A stretch of 64,000 nt of DNA from an uncultured Rickettsiales bacterium (GTDB lineage: Bacteria; Pseudomonadota; Alphaproteobacteria; UBA8366). Both the position numbers and the translations under genes were made by a program. The DNA lies in assembly GCA_913046825.1 (NCBI GenBank), contig CAJWTF010000005.1:1-64000 (forward strand), written 5' to 3'. The notes under the pieces are model-generated. The model made no database searches. It worked only from the letters and a program-made list of their open reading frames with translations, and was not told the origin of the DNA. The stretch's first letter is position 1, and every line of letters starts with the position of its first letter. Shown here piece by piece: positions 26,797 to 35,745 of this stretch.

Positions 26797-27456
26797 TTAT
26801 GCGGATTTAGCGCCGGCAATAAGCGCTACATTGCCATGTAGATGGAGAATTTGGGCTGTCATGCCGGCGGCCGCAAACCATTCTTGATAGTCGCTCAATC
26901 GGCCGGGCCGATTGTTGGGTGCTATATCGCCTTCATAGGCTTCAAACGACCCCGCCGTCCGCATGCCGCGGCCAAATTCCCGCTCAATCCGATTCCAGAT
27001 CGAACACTGTAGCGGGAAGTGTGGTGCTTCCGTCAGACGCAAGCGGTCATAGAGAAGGAAGTATCCATCCGCCGCCAAGCGGTTCGCCGCGAAATAGATC
27101 ACCCCCTGTTTCGTTTCATCCGGAAGATCATGGAACGTCAGCGCGGTGAGCGCGAAGCGGTACGGCCCATCCGGTATACCTATCTTCTCCAACGATTCGA
27201 GATTTCCCGCGAACCAGTCGGTGCGATCACCATATGCCGCGAGATTCTCTTTCGCCTGCGCTAAAGACTCCGGTTTCAGGTCCACCCCGGTCAGTCGAAG
27301 ATCATCGCGCTTTTCAAAAATTAAACTCGCGACATATCCAGTCCCGCAGCCGAAATCGAGAATTCGATCTTCCGGTCTCGCGGTGTCGGCGACGGCGCAG
27401 GCCAGAATATCGAGCTGTTCGGCCCGGGTCGGATGACTTCCGATTGGATCTTCCAT
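26797..27456 (-). CDS. class I SAM-dependent methyltransferase
   Basis: A 219-residue methyltransferase with motif I ILDFGCGTGYVASLI (about 33-47), the acidic VDLKPESLAQAK after it, and TALTFHDLPDE as motif IV. The N-terminal HPTRAEQLDILA is common in small-molecule methylases. It lies 25 bp upstream of the HsaA-like gene on the same strand and 24 bp downstream of an SDR gene, suggesting one three-gene unit. The acceptor is not known. Confidence 0.82.
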   Translation of the reverse strand: MEDPIGSHPTRAEQLDILACAVADTARPEDRILDFGCGTGYVASLIFEKRDDLRLTGVDLKPESLAQAKENLAAYGDRTDWFAGNLESLEKIGIPDGPYRFALTALTFHDLPDETKQGVIYFAANRLAADGYFLLYDRLRLTEAPHFPLQCSIWNRIEREFGRGMRTAGSFEAYEGDIAPNNRPGRLSDYQEWFAAAGMTAQILHLHGNVALIAGAKSA

Positions 27457-27480
27457 GAGGATTGCTGTTCCTTTGTAGAG

Positions 27481-28212
27481 TTAGCTGAAATGCATTGCGC
27501 CGTTGATATCTAACACCGCGCCGGCGATATAACTCGCCGCCGGTGAGACAAGGAACGCCAGCGGGCCGGCAACCTCATCCGCTTCAGCGATACGCTTCAT
27601 CGGGAAAATATCACCACCGAAAGATTGGCTTTGTGTCATTGGCGTCGCAACCGGTCCCGGTGCCACGGCGTTGATCAGGATATTGTGCGGGGCACCGCGC
27701 CGCGACGCCCAACGCACGAAGCCGTGGATGCCGCCTTTCGCCATCGCATAATGAGGCGCCGCCGCGACCCCGCCGATACGCCCGGCGATGGAGCCAATCA
27801 ATGCAATCCGTCCGCCATTGCCGCGCTCAATCATGCCGTTCATAAAAGCGCGAGTTAGGTTCAAGGGGCCGTGTAGATTGATGTTGAAGACGCGGGCCGC
27901 GACTTCGTCCCAACCGTCGTCGTTCCAATCATCGAACGGACAGATCGCAGCACAGTCGATCAGCGCGGTGACGGCGCCGCAATCAGCGGCCCATGCCTCG
28001 ACAGCATCGCGGTCCGTGACATCGAGCGACGCCGCCAAGGATTCCCGCCCCTTCGAGGAAATGTAATCGGCCAACGCTTGCGGCGGTTCGATATCGGAAA
28101 GCATGACATCCGCGCCCATCTCCGCAACAAGGCGCGCCGTCGTCGATCCGATCCCGCCAGCGGCGCCGGTAATCGCGATTCTCTGACCCGTAAGGTCGAA
28201 CTGAGCAGCCAT
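27481..28212 (-). CDS. SDR family oxidoreductase
   Basis: A classical SDR of 243 residues from ATG 28212, preceded by a GGGAGTGGGGAA stretch; an ATG six codons upstream is possible. The TGAAGGIG nucleotide-binding motif, the GSIAGRIGG segment with a Ser, the catalytic YAMAK and NAVAPGPVATPM are present. DIEPPQ after the second strand suggests NAD(H). It heads the apparent unit with the methyltransferase and the HsaA-like monooxygenase. Confidence 0.87.
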   Translation of the reverse strand: MAAQFDLTGQRIAITGAAGGIGSTTARLVAEMGADVMLSDIEPPQALADYISSKGRESLAASLDVTDRDAVEAWAADCGAVTALIDCAAICPFDDWNDDGWDEVAARVFNINLHGPLNLTRAFMNGMIERGNGGRIALIGSIAGRIGGVAAAPHYAMAKGGIHGFVRWASRRGAPHNILINAVAPGPVATPMTQSQSFGGDIFPMKRIAEADEVAGPLAFLVSPAASYIAGAVLDINGAMHFS

Positions 28213-28392
28213 TTCCCCACTCCCTTTCATGTTCCCTATTTCTCAATGATCTCGACGGGCGGGGGTCCGGGTCAAGCTTTCCAACGACAATCCCCAAATG
28301 CCGCCATTCCAGAGACAGACTTTTGCAGTATATGATTATGCGCGACATACTCCATCCGCACGACTATTCCTCCGCTTCCAACGGAACAACGC

Positions 28393-29802
28393 ATGCCGGT
28401 CACCGCGCGAAGCTATCTCGGCCTTCTCGTCCTCGGGCTCGGCACATTGGTGGCACCGCTCGACAGTGCAGTGAACATAGCGTTCCCGCGGATTACCGGA
28501 GACTTCGGTGTTCCCTTGGCGGATATCCGTTGGGTTATCATCTGTTACGTCCTCACGCACACCAGCCTGATGCTGGTCTTCGGCAAGCTCGGCGACCTTT
28601 ACGGACACAAGCGGATATTCACCGCTGGATTGGCGTTGAGCGTCGTCACCTTCTCGCTGTGTGCCATGGCGTGGGAGTTCGAGTACCTGTTGCTTTTTCG
28701 TGTCTCACAAGGTGTCAGCGCCGCGCTCGTGATGAGTTGCGGGCCGGCCATCGCGACGTCATTGTTTCCGGAAGAATACCGGGCTCGGGTGCTCGGTGCG
28801 TATTTAACGATGTTCGGCATCGGCGGCGCGCTCGGCCCCTCGATCGGAGGTATCTTGGTCGCTGAATGGGACTGGCCCGCTGTCTTCTGGGCCCGTGCCC
28901 CCATTGCATTCGTCGCCTTGTTATTGGTTTTCGTTCTACCAAATCCGCCACGCCGGTCGGCCTCGTCCAACTTCGATTCGACCGGCGCGGTGCTCGTCGC
29001 CGCCGCGATGTCGAGCTTTCTGCTAACGATCACGCAATTGCAGCGGGCGGAAGACTATCCGATTGCCGTCGGCCTGCTGGCTCTCACCGCGCTTGCCGCG
29101 ATCCTCGCCTATATCCGCCGCGCGGCGCGCCATCCGTCCCCAGTCATTCGCTTGGACGTGTTTCGCCGTATCGAGTTCACCTTTCTCAATTGCGGCAATG
29201 TCGCGATCAATTTTACAGGCTTCTCTGTGCTGTTGTTGGTCCCCTATTATTTAGCGACCCAATCGGGATTGGAAGTCGGGTTGGCGGGCGTAGTGCTGGC
29301 GATGTCACCGCTCGGCGTGGTCTTGGCCTCCCCCATGGGTGGGTGGTCGATGGGCAAGGTCGCGGCCAATCGGCTGGCTTTCCTCGGCGTATTGCTGGTC
29401 GGCGGCGCAACGTTCTTGGTTGGGCGTTGGGACGGTACACCCGGAATGGTCGCCATGGCTTTGCCACTGTTGATGTCCGGGGTTGGCCTCGGTCTGTTTC
29501 AGGTCGCCTATATGAACATCGTCACCGGCACCTTGCCCTTATCGGACCGTGGTGTCGCGGGCAGCCTCGCCATGCTGACACGCACCGTCGGTATTGTCGG
29601 GGCCGCATCTCTCTTAACCTGGTTGTTCGCCAGCCTTGAGGCGGGAAACATACAAAACGGCGAGAGCCCAGATCAAAGTTTCATTCACGCCTTTCAATTG
29701 ACCTTCGACATTGCCAGCGCGGTTTTGATAGGATTTCTACTTATATCGCTCATAAGATCCGGAACCTGGTTCGGGCGCACGACGGAGGGAGCACAATCAT
29801 GA
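28393..29802 (+). CDS. MFS transporter, DHA2 family
   Basis: A 469-residue multi-spanning membrane protein beginning with VAPLDSAVNIAFPRITGDFG, the helix-1 signature of DHA2 exporters, followed by the motif-A-like GDLYGHKR and GALGPSIGGIL. About 14 hydrophobic segments are visible. The final ATGA overlaps the start of the esterase gene, so the transporter and hydrolase are translationally coupled and may handle the same compound. Confidence 0.88.
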   Translation: MPVTARSYLGLLVLGLGTLVAPLDSAVNIAFPRITGDFGVPLADIRWVIICYVLTHTSLMLVFGKLGDLYGHKRIFTAGLALSVVTFSLCAMAWEFEYLLLFRVSQGVSAALVMSCGPAIATSLFPEEYRARVLGAYLTMFGIGGALGPSIGGILVAEWDWPAVFWARAPIAFVALLLVFVLPNPPRRSASSNFDSTGAVLVAAAMSSFLLTITQLQRAEDYPIAVGLLALTALAAILAYIRRAARHPSPVIRLDVFRRIEFTFLNCGNVAINFTGFSVLLLVPYYLATQSGLEVGLAGVVLAMSPLGVVLASPMGGWSMGKVAANRLAFLGVLLVGGATFLVGRWDGTPGMVAMALPLLMSGVGLGLFQVAYMNIVTGTLPLSDRGVAGSLAMLTRTVGIVGAASLLTWLFASLEAGNIQNGESPDQSFIHAFQLTFDIASAVLIGFLLISLIRSGTWFGRTTEGAQS

Positions 29803-30746
29803 ATGATGTCGTCATCGTAGGTGGCAAGACGTTACACCCGGATATGCAAACCATGCTCAATGCCCGAGCAGCTGCCGGTCCGACGGGCACCATCGAAGAA
29901 CAGCGCACCGCATGGACAGCCTATAGCCAAGCACTCTCGACACCGCACCCGGCAGACATGAAAGTAGAAGATCGAGTTTTGCCCCTGGATCACGGCAACG
30001 TCACGGTCCGCGTCTATACGCCGGCATCCGCTTCCGGTGATGCGCCCTGCGTGATTTATTCCCATGGCGGTGGATTCATGAAAGGCGATCTCGACAGCTC
30101 CGACATGTTCGCGTGGGGCCTGGCGCAAGATTGCGGCGCTATCGTCGTCAGTGTCGATTATCGTTTGGCACCGGAACATCCATTCCCCGCCGCTTTCGAC
30201 GACGTCTACGGAACCCTATGTCATGTTGCCAAGAAACCCGCGGACTTCGGTATCGACGCGAACCGGATCGCGGTCTGTGGAGACAGTGCCGGTGGAAACC
30301 TGTCCGCCGCCGCAGTACTGGCGGCGCGCGACCGCAATGGTCCCAAAATTGTGGCGCAATCGCTGCTCTACCCAGGCACCGGGCTTGAGCAATCCGGCGG
30401 CTCCTATGAAGAGAACGCGGATGCGCCAGGCCTAACGAAAGCGGCGACGGAAACCTATCGCGATCTTTATATTCCACCGGAAGAGCGCGAAAACCCATAT
30501 GCCCGACCGGTGATTGCATCAGATTTTAGTGGCCTACCGCCCGCCTATGTTCATACCGCGCAACACGATCCGATCCGCGACGACGGCGAAGTTTTTGCCG
30601 ACAAACTCCGCGCCGCCGGTAACGACGTGGTCTATCACTGTGCCGAGAACATGATCCACGGGTTCCTGCGGGCGCGCCTGTTGGGGCCAGGTGGCAAGGC
30701 CGAATACAACAAGATCATTGATTGGCTGAGGGCCCGACTGCAATGA
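29799..30746 (+). CDS. alpha/beta hydrolase, hormone-sensitive-lipase family esterase
   Basis: A 315-residue HSL-family esterase with HGGG at 89-92 and the nucleophile motif GDSAGG at 161-166; YRLAPEHPFPAA is also characteristic. The catalytic Asp lies in HDPIRDDGE and the His in ENMIHGFLR. It is translationally coupled to the upstream MFS gene. It presumably hydrolyses short acyl esters or lactones in the cytoplasm. Its stop overlaps the ATG of a decayed amidohydrolase. Confidence 0.9.
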   Translation: MNDVVIVGGKTLHPDMQTMLNARAAAGPTGTIEEQRTAWTAYSQALSTPHPADMKVEDRVLPLDHGNVTVRVYTPASASGDAPCVIYSHGGGFMKGDLDSSDMFAWGLAQDCGAIVVSVDYRLAPEHPFPAAFDDVYGTLCHVAKKPADFGIDANRIAVCGDSAGGNLSAAAVLAARDRNGPKIVAQSLLYPGTGLEQSGGSYEENADAPGLTKAATETYRDLYIPPEERENPYARPVIASDFSGLPPAYVHTAQHDPIRDDGEVFADKLRAAGNDVVYHCAENMIHGFLRARLLGPGGKAEYNKIIDWLRARLQ

Positions 30747-31214
30747 GCGGAACCACCGTCATCCAGCGCGCCGATTGGGTCGTCGCCTGAAGTGAGAAAA
30801 TCCGGCCATGTCTACCTGCGCGACGCCGATGTCGTATTCCGGGGGACCGAAGTACTCTCCATCGGCTAACATTACGACGGTGAGGTCGAGACCGAGATCG
30901 ACGGTGGCAGGATTGTCATCTCTGCTAGAGCCGAGACGGACGAATCGGTATGCATCCAAGTCTAGGACAATGGCATCGGCATCGCCGCCTAAGATATGAA
31001 AAAAATCTTCAAACCTTTCGGACAAGTTCAATCAAAACCGGACCGCCCACATGAGGGCCTCAGTCTCTCATTCTCAAGAAGCTTAACGGAACTGAACGGC
31101 AGTCAACTGAGGCTCACGAGTGAAACCGCTAAAGGTACATGTGCAAGTATCCAATTCCCGCCGAAAAAAGTCGTGCCCGAGAAGAGCGACCCAGCAGCAG
31201 GCAAAACGGCCTAA
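30743..31214 (+). pseudogene. chimeric remnant: amidohydrolase start joined to histidine-kinase ATPase end
   Basis: ATG 30743 overlaps the esterase stop and begins SGTTVIQRADWVVA, then a TGA; a shifted frame gives GHVYLRDADVVF and YDGEVETEIDG, the N-terminal composite domain of an amidohydrolase. At about 30902-30911 the same frame changes to GGRIVISARAETDESVCIQV, then DNGIGIAA and KIFKPFGQVQS, the ATP-binding boxes of a sensor histidine kinase, ending QFPPKKVV. Several TAA/TAG codons interrupt it. A GGR segment is shared by both parents at the joint. Non-functional. Confidence 0.75.
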
Positions 31215-31221
31215 TCCATCG

Positions 31222-32382
31222 TTAAGCGCGTTCGTACTGCCCCAACTCCGCGCGGCGTACAATGGCCCAGCGGTATTGGTCGGGCCAAAGCTTGAATGCG
31301 TCTTCCTGCTCCAATGCTTCCGCCGCATGCAGTGCCCAGAACGGATCGTGCATCAGCTCACGACCAAGGGCCACCAGGTCGGCTCTGCCTTCTTGCAAGA
31401 TATCTTCCGCTTGTTGCGGGTCGACAATGCGACCGACGGCCATGGTAGGTACATTGGCGTCACGCCGGATCGCTTCCGAATAGGGCACTTGGAAGCCGAG
31501 TGGGCGTTGGCCTGATTTCGGCAACGGCTTGCCATCGTCCTCGGCTCGGAAGGCAGGTGCTCCGGTGATGCCGCCGGCGGAGCAATCGACCACATCAACA
31601 CCGCGCTCCTTGAGCGCCGTCGCCAGCGCAACTGAATCCTCGATCTCCCATCCGTAGCCGTCGATGGCAGAGATACGGAAGAACAGCGGCAGCTCGTCGG
31701 GCCACGCAGCCCGGACAGCTTCTGTGACTTCCAGGGCGAAACGCATGCGCCCGGCGCGGTCGCCGCCGTAGCCATCATTGCGCTGATTGCTGAGGGAGGA
31801 TAGAAAGCTGTGGATGAGATACCCATGCGCGCCGTGAATTTCCAACACCTTGAATCCGGCCTGGGCCATGCGCCGGGCGCTGTCCGCAAAGGCAGTCACG
31901 ACATCCGCAATTTCCGTTTCGCTTAAGGCATGAGGTGTCGGCCATCCGTCAGCCAACGGCACTTCTGACGGCGCCACGGTTTGCCAGCCGGGATCGCCCC
32001 ACGCAGTATCGCCAATCGCGAGCGGGACACCCTTTGCCCATGGCGGTGCCGCCGATGCCTTGCGCCCCGCATGGGCGATCTGCATGCCTGGAACCGATCC
32101 CATCGAAGAGATGAACTCGGTCGTCGGCCTAAGGGCCTCCGCCTGCTCGTCGGTCCAGATGCCAAGACAGCGCGGGGTAATGCGCCCGCGTGGATCTACC
32201 CCGCTGGCTTCGGCGAAGACCAAACCCACCCCACCCCGCGCGAAAGTGCTAAGATGCGCAAATTGCCAGCTTGAGGCGACACCGCTATTCGCGGAATACA
32301 TACAGAGCGGTGATAGCACGACGCGGTTCGGCAGGGTGACGCCACGTAATTTGAGCGGAGAGAAGAGGAGATTGTTACTCAT
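31222..32382 (-). CDS. NADH:flavin oxidoreductase, Old Yellow Enzyme family (YqjM/XenA-like)
   Basis: A 386-residue OYE from ATG 32382. Features: LFSPLKLRGVTLPNRVVLSPL with the conserved Cys-Met-Tyr that follows, the IHGAHGYLIHSFLS substrate-site His pair, GRMRFALEVTEAVRAAWP, and the C-terminal GRELMHDPFWALHAA. The class I (thermophilic-like, YqjM) branch reduces activated C=C bonds of enones and nitro compounds with NADPH and FMN. It stands alone between the chimeric remnant and a quinone reductase on the same strand. Confidence 0.92.
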   Translation of the reverse strand: MSNNLLFSPLKLRGVTLPNRVVLSPLCMYSANSGVASSWQFAHLSTFARGGVGLVFAEASGVDPRGRITPRCLGIWTDEQAEALRPTTEFISSMGSVPGMQIAHAGRKASAAPPWAKGVPLAIGDTAWGDPGWQTVAPSEVPLADGWPTPHALSETEIADVVTAFADSARRMAQAGFKVLEIHGAHGYLIHSFLSSLSNQRNDGYGGDRAGRMRFALEVTEAVRAAWPDELPLFFRISAIDGYGWEIEDSVALATALKERGVDVVDCSAGGITGAPAFRAEDDGKPLPKSGQRPLGFQVPYSEAIRRDANVPTMAVGRIVDPQQAEDILQEGRADLVALGRELMHDPFWALHAAEALEQEDAFKLWPDQYRWAIVRRAELGQYERA

Positions 32383-32567
32383 GAAGATTCGTTTTCCCTT
32401 AATATCTCGTCGTTCCGGGACGGGCATCGCCCAAACCCTGATTTATGGCCTGAGCCCGACCGCCGGACAATCCGCCCACTGGAAACGCTCAGGCAGTAGT
32501 TTCGGGTTCGCTTCGCGCCCCGGAACTACGTTGTAAGGTGGGTAGATATCTATCCAACTTACGACCT

Positions 32568-33599
32568 CTATTGCCCCAGCCGTTTCGCTTCTTCATTCAT
32601 CACGACGGCAACACGGCCAATGGCAGCTCGGTCCAAGACTGCCACCATGGCATCTTGGAAATCCTCCAGCTTGAAGGTTTTCCATATCCGCGGTTTTATT
32701 TTTTCGGCTTCGAACCAATCGAACATCTGCTGCATCAACGGATGAATGCGCGGCGCCATCTCATTGCGCACGTCGTCCGGGCTCCAGCCAATATAATACC
32801 CCATGTTGAGCCCCGTCACGGTGATGTTCTTAACCAATAGGATGTTGGCCGGAATTTCCTGTATCGTGCCGCCGGCGAAACCGACCGGCATGATGCGACC
32901 TTCCGGCGCGATGCAGCGAAGCGACTGCTTAAATACGTCGCCGCCCACCGGATCGTAAATGGCATTGGCACCGCGCCCATCGGTGAGCTCATTCACGGTT
33001 TTGCGGAACTCGCCCTCGCGGTAATTGATTACATGATCCGCACCGTGGGCCTTTGCCGCTTCCAACTTCTCCGCCGACCCAGCGGTAGCGATCACCGTCG
33101 CGCCGATGATCTTTCCAATCTCGATTGCCGCCAAGCCAACGCCACCGGCAGCACCGTGCACCAACAAGGTCTCGCCCGCTTCCAGACGCAACAGATGCGG
33201 CCACAACAGGGCGGCTGCCGACGTCGCATAGGAATTGGTGAAGCAGATCGCCCGGTCAAAGGTTAAGCCGTCGGGTATCTTGAACGTGTTCACCTCATTG
33301 GCGACCGCGACCTCGGCCAAGCCGCCCCAATCAAGGACGGCGCACACTCGGTCCCCGACTTTAATTCGCTCACAGCCTTCGGCCACGTCGGTGACGATCC
33401 CGGCCACTTCGGCAGCAGGGACAAAGGGAAGCGGAGGCTTGCGTTGATAGCGGCCCGCCACCATCAAGCTCAACGCGAAGCTGACGCCCGTTGCCTGGGT
33501 TCGAATACGAACCTGCTTCGGCCCTAATTCCGGCTCCGGGCATTCGATCAGGTTCAGGTTTTTGAATTCGGTAAATTCCTCGACGAGTACGCCTCGCAT
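32568..33599 (-). CDS. NADPH:quinone oxidoreductase-like MDR protein
   Basis: A 343-residue MDR protein from ATG 33599, which has an AAGGGA ribosome site; the frame is open to 33887 but that extension is unrelated. PFVPAAEVAGIVTDVAEGC, TLLVHGAAGGVGLAAIEIGK (NADPH site) and PVGGDVFKQSLRCIAPEGR show the quinone oxidoreductase subfamily. It is a relative of the tandem pair at 50649 and 51638, sharing the YDPVGGDxFKxSLRCI pattern. Physiological substrate unknown. Confidence 0.9.
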   Translation of the reverse strand: MRGVLVEEFTEFKNLNLIECPEPELGPKQVRIRTQATGVSFALSLMVAGRYQRKPPLPFVPAAEVAGIVTDVAEGCERIKVGDRVCAVLDWGGLAEVAVANEVNTFKIPDGLTFDRAICFTNSYATSAAALLWPHLLRLEAGETLLVHGAAGGVGLAAIEIGKIIGATVIATAGSAEKLEAAKAHGADHVINYREGEFRKTVNELTDGRGANAIYDPVGGDVFKQSLRCIAPEGRIMPVGFAGGTIQEIPANILLVKNITVTGLNMGYYIGWSPDDVRNEMAPRIHPLMQQMFDWFEAEKIKPRIWKTFKLEDFQDAMVAVLDRAAIGRVAVVMNEEAKRLGQ

Positions 33600-33713
33600 C
33601 GGCTTTCCCTTCTGAGCATAAACTTCGGCAGGAAAGATAGGTGCGCGGCCGCCCCTGACATCCCCGGACCCCGCCTTAGTTATTCTGAGAAGAATTTCCA
33701 AGGGGAGAATGAA

Positions 33714-34496
33714 ATGCTGAACGGCAAATGTGCGCTGATCACCGGATCGACGAGCGGCATCGGTCTGGCCTATGCAAAAGCATTGGCCGCTGAAGGGTGC
33801 GAGATCATGATGAACGGCGTGGCGGATGCGGACATCATCGACGCCGCCAAGGTAGAAGTCACAGCAGCGGGCGCGAAAGCGGTTCATTTCTCCGCCGCTG
33901 ATATGCGGATACCGGAAGAAATTCGAGCGATGGTCACCGATGCTACAGCAGCAATGGGTAAGGTCGACATCCTAATCAACAATGCAGGCATCCAGCACGT
34001 CTCCCGTATCGAAGACTTCCCGGACGACCAATGGGACGACATCATGGCGATCAATCTCTCCTCGTCCTTCCACACCATCAAGGCGGTCTTGCCTCAAATG
34101 CGTGAGCGCAACTGGGGACGGATCATCAACACCAGTTCGGTGCAAGGCATCGTCGCCTCAATCCATAAAGCAGCCTATGTCTCGGCAAAGCACGGGTTGA
34201 TCGGATTGACCAAGATGGTTGCGCTGGAGACGGCTGAGTCCGGGATAACCTGTAACGCAATCTGCCCTGGCTCAACCGACACAGCGCTATCGCGCTGGCA
34301 AACAGAAAAATTCGCCCGTGAGAGTGGAACGACCGTGGAAGAGGCGTCGAAGAACCGGCTCGGCGAAAAGCAACCGAGCATGACGCAGGTCGGCGTCGAG
34401 CAACTCGGCGCCCTCGCGGTCTTCCTGTGCGGCGACGCGGCGAGCCAGATGACCGGCACCGCCTTACCGATGGATGGCGGCTGGACCGCACAATAA
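33714..34496 (+). CDS. 3-hydroxybutyrate dehydrogenase-like SDR
   Basis: A 260-residue SDR with TGSTSGIGLAYAKALA, NNAGIQHVSRIEDFPDDQWD and the catalytic YVSAKHG. The NAGIQHV motif, the QVGVEQLGALAVFLC segment and the length are typical of D-3-hydroxybutyrate dehydrogenase, which interconverts 3-hydroxybutyrate and acetoacetate with NAD. A GGGGAG ribosome site precedes the ATG. An alpha/beta hydrolase gene follows after 18 bp. Confidence 0.82.
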   Translation: MLNGKCALITGSTSGIGLAYAKALAAEGCEIMMNGVADADIIDAAKVEVTAAGAKAVHFSAADMRIPEEIRAMVTDATAAMGKVDILINNAGIQHVSRIEDFPDDQWDDIMAINLSSSFHTIKAVLPQMRERNWGRIINTSSVQGIVASIHKAAYVSAKHGLIGLTKMVALETAESGITCNAICPGSTDTALSRWQTEKFARESGTTVEEASKNRLGEKQPSMTQVGVEQLGALAVFLCGDAASQMTGTALPMDGGWTAQ

Positions 34497-34514
34497 GAAA
34501 TTAGGAATGACAAA

Positions 34515-35318
34515 ATGCCCATGATCGACGTCAACGGCCTCGCCACCCATTACACCTTGGACGGTCCCAAAGATGCGCCTGTCCTAACTTTTGTACCCGG
34601 ACAGTCCTTCACGCTGGAGACTTGGGCCGGACAGGTCCCCGCATTCAGCGACCGCTTCCGCGTCTTGTGCCTCGACCTGCGCGGACATGGCGGCACCGCG
34701 CTCGGCGATATCAAGGACGAGCTAAGGATGCCGGATCTGGCTGGCGACGTCATCGGTCTGTGGGACGCGCTCGGCATCGAGAAATCGCATTACGTGGGCA
34801 AGTCGCTCGGCGGCATGATGGCGTACGAGATGTCTCTCGAACACGCGGACCGGCTGCACAGCGTCACCTTCGTCGCGACCCAAGGATTAATGCCGGACGG
34901 CAGTCTGGAGCGGATGCGGGGCTACGTCGCGGAGTTCCGCGCCTCCGAGCGCAAGATGGGATTGGCGGCGGAGCGCCTGCTCGCGCGCTATCTTCCCGAA
35001 GACTATAAATCGAGAGACCCCAAAGGCTTCGCCCAGTTGGAACGCGCGATTACCGCGTTGTCGGTCGATAGCTATGCTTATACGACGGAAGCCATCAACG
35101 CGATGCGCTACGACGCCCGGCTCGGTGAAATTAAAACCCCTGCCATGGTTATCGCCGGAGAAGTCGATGCCCCAACCCCGCCGGCGCGAATGGAGATTTA
35201 TCGCGATCAAATCGCGGGTGCCGGATGGGCAGTCATTAAAGGTGCCGCGCATCTGCCCAATTTCGAGAAGCCGGAAGCCTTCAATCAAGCACTCGCCAAC
35301 TTTCTCGACGCCTTATAG
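34515..35318 (+). CDS. alpha/beta hydrolase, 3-oxoadipate enol-lactonase (PcaD)-like
   Basis: A 267-residue hydrolase with LDLRGHGGT, the nucleophile elbow GKSLGG at 95-100 (Ser97) and a C-terminal GAAHLPNFEKPEAFN carrying His. This layout matches PcaD-type lactonases, although related esterases look the same. It follows the SDR gene by 18 bp, so a joint catabolic role is likely. The GFA-like remnant follows 12 bp later. Confidence 0.82.
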   Translation: MPMIDVNGLATHYTLDGPKDAPVLTFVPGQSFTLETWAGQVPAFSDRFRVLCLDLRGHGGTALGDIKDELRMPDLAGDVIGLWDALGIEKSHYVGKSLGGMMAYEMSLEHADRLHSVTFVATQGLMPDGSLERMRGYVAEFRASERKMGLAAERLLARYLPEDYKSRDPKGFAQLERAITALSVDSYAYTTEAINAMRYDARLGEIKTPAMVIAGEVDAPTPPARMEIYRDQIAGAGWAVIKGAAHLPNFEKPEAFNQALANFLDAL

Positions 35319-35330
35319 GAGGAGTGCGCG

Positions 35331-35738
35331 ATGCCCGCACCCTATTCTGGCGGCTGCCAATGCCGCCAGGTCCGCTATGATCTTACCGGCGAGCCGGTAC
35401 ACCTAATCGCCTGCCATTGCAACGAATGCCTAAACTAGTCGGGCAGCGCTTTCGGCATGTCGATGATCGTGAAGACGGACGATCTGAAATTTACCGGCGT
35501 CACCAAAAGCTATACCCACACCGCCGATAGCGGCAACAAAAATACAGGTGTCTTTTGTCCCGACTGCGGCGTGCGCATCCACAACACACCTCACTACATC
35601 GATGGCGTTTTAACGCTGAAGCCAGGCACGCTAGACGACACCAGCTGGCTGCGCCCGACAGCGATGCTTTGGACGAAAAGCGCGCAGGGCTGGACGCCCG
35701 TGCCGGACGGCGTCAAGGAGATCGAAGGGCAGCCCTAA
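35331..35738 (+). pseudogene. GFA-family (glutathione-dependent formaldehyde-activating-like) protein with one stop
   Basis: ATG 35331 has a strong GGAGGAG ribosome site. The frame gives GGCQCRQVRYDLTG and CHCNECLN, zinc-binding Cys motifs, then TAG at 35436-35438, then continues in the same frame with SGSAFGMSM and FCPDCGVRI to TAA 35738. In relatives a Gln usually precedes SGSAFG, so CAG to TAG is the simplest lesion. Everything else is intact, so it is a recent nonsense allele or a sequence error. Confidence 0.82.
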
Positions 35739-35745
35739 ACGGGCC

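Noticed and set aside
30785..30795. TGA near the amidohydrolase start as selenocysteine
   Set aside because: Position is consistent with a Trp codon in WVVA-W and is followed by a frameshift.
35436..35438. TAG in the GFA-like gene as pyrrolysine or suppressed amber
   Set aside because: No evidence for pyl genes or suppressor tRNA in the window; a CAG to TAG change is simpler.
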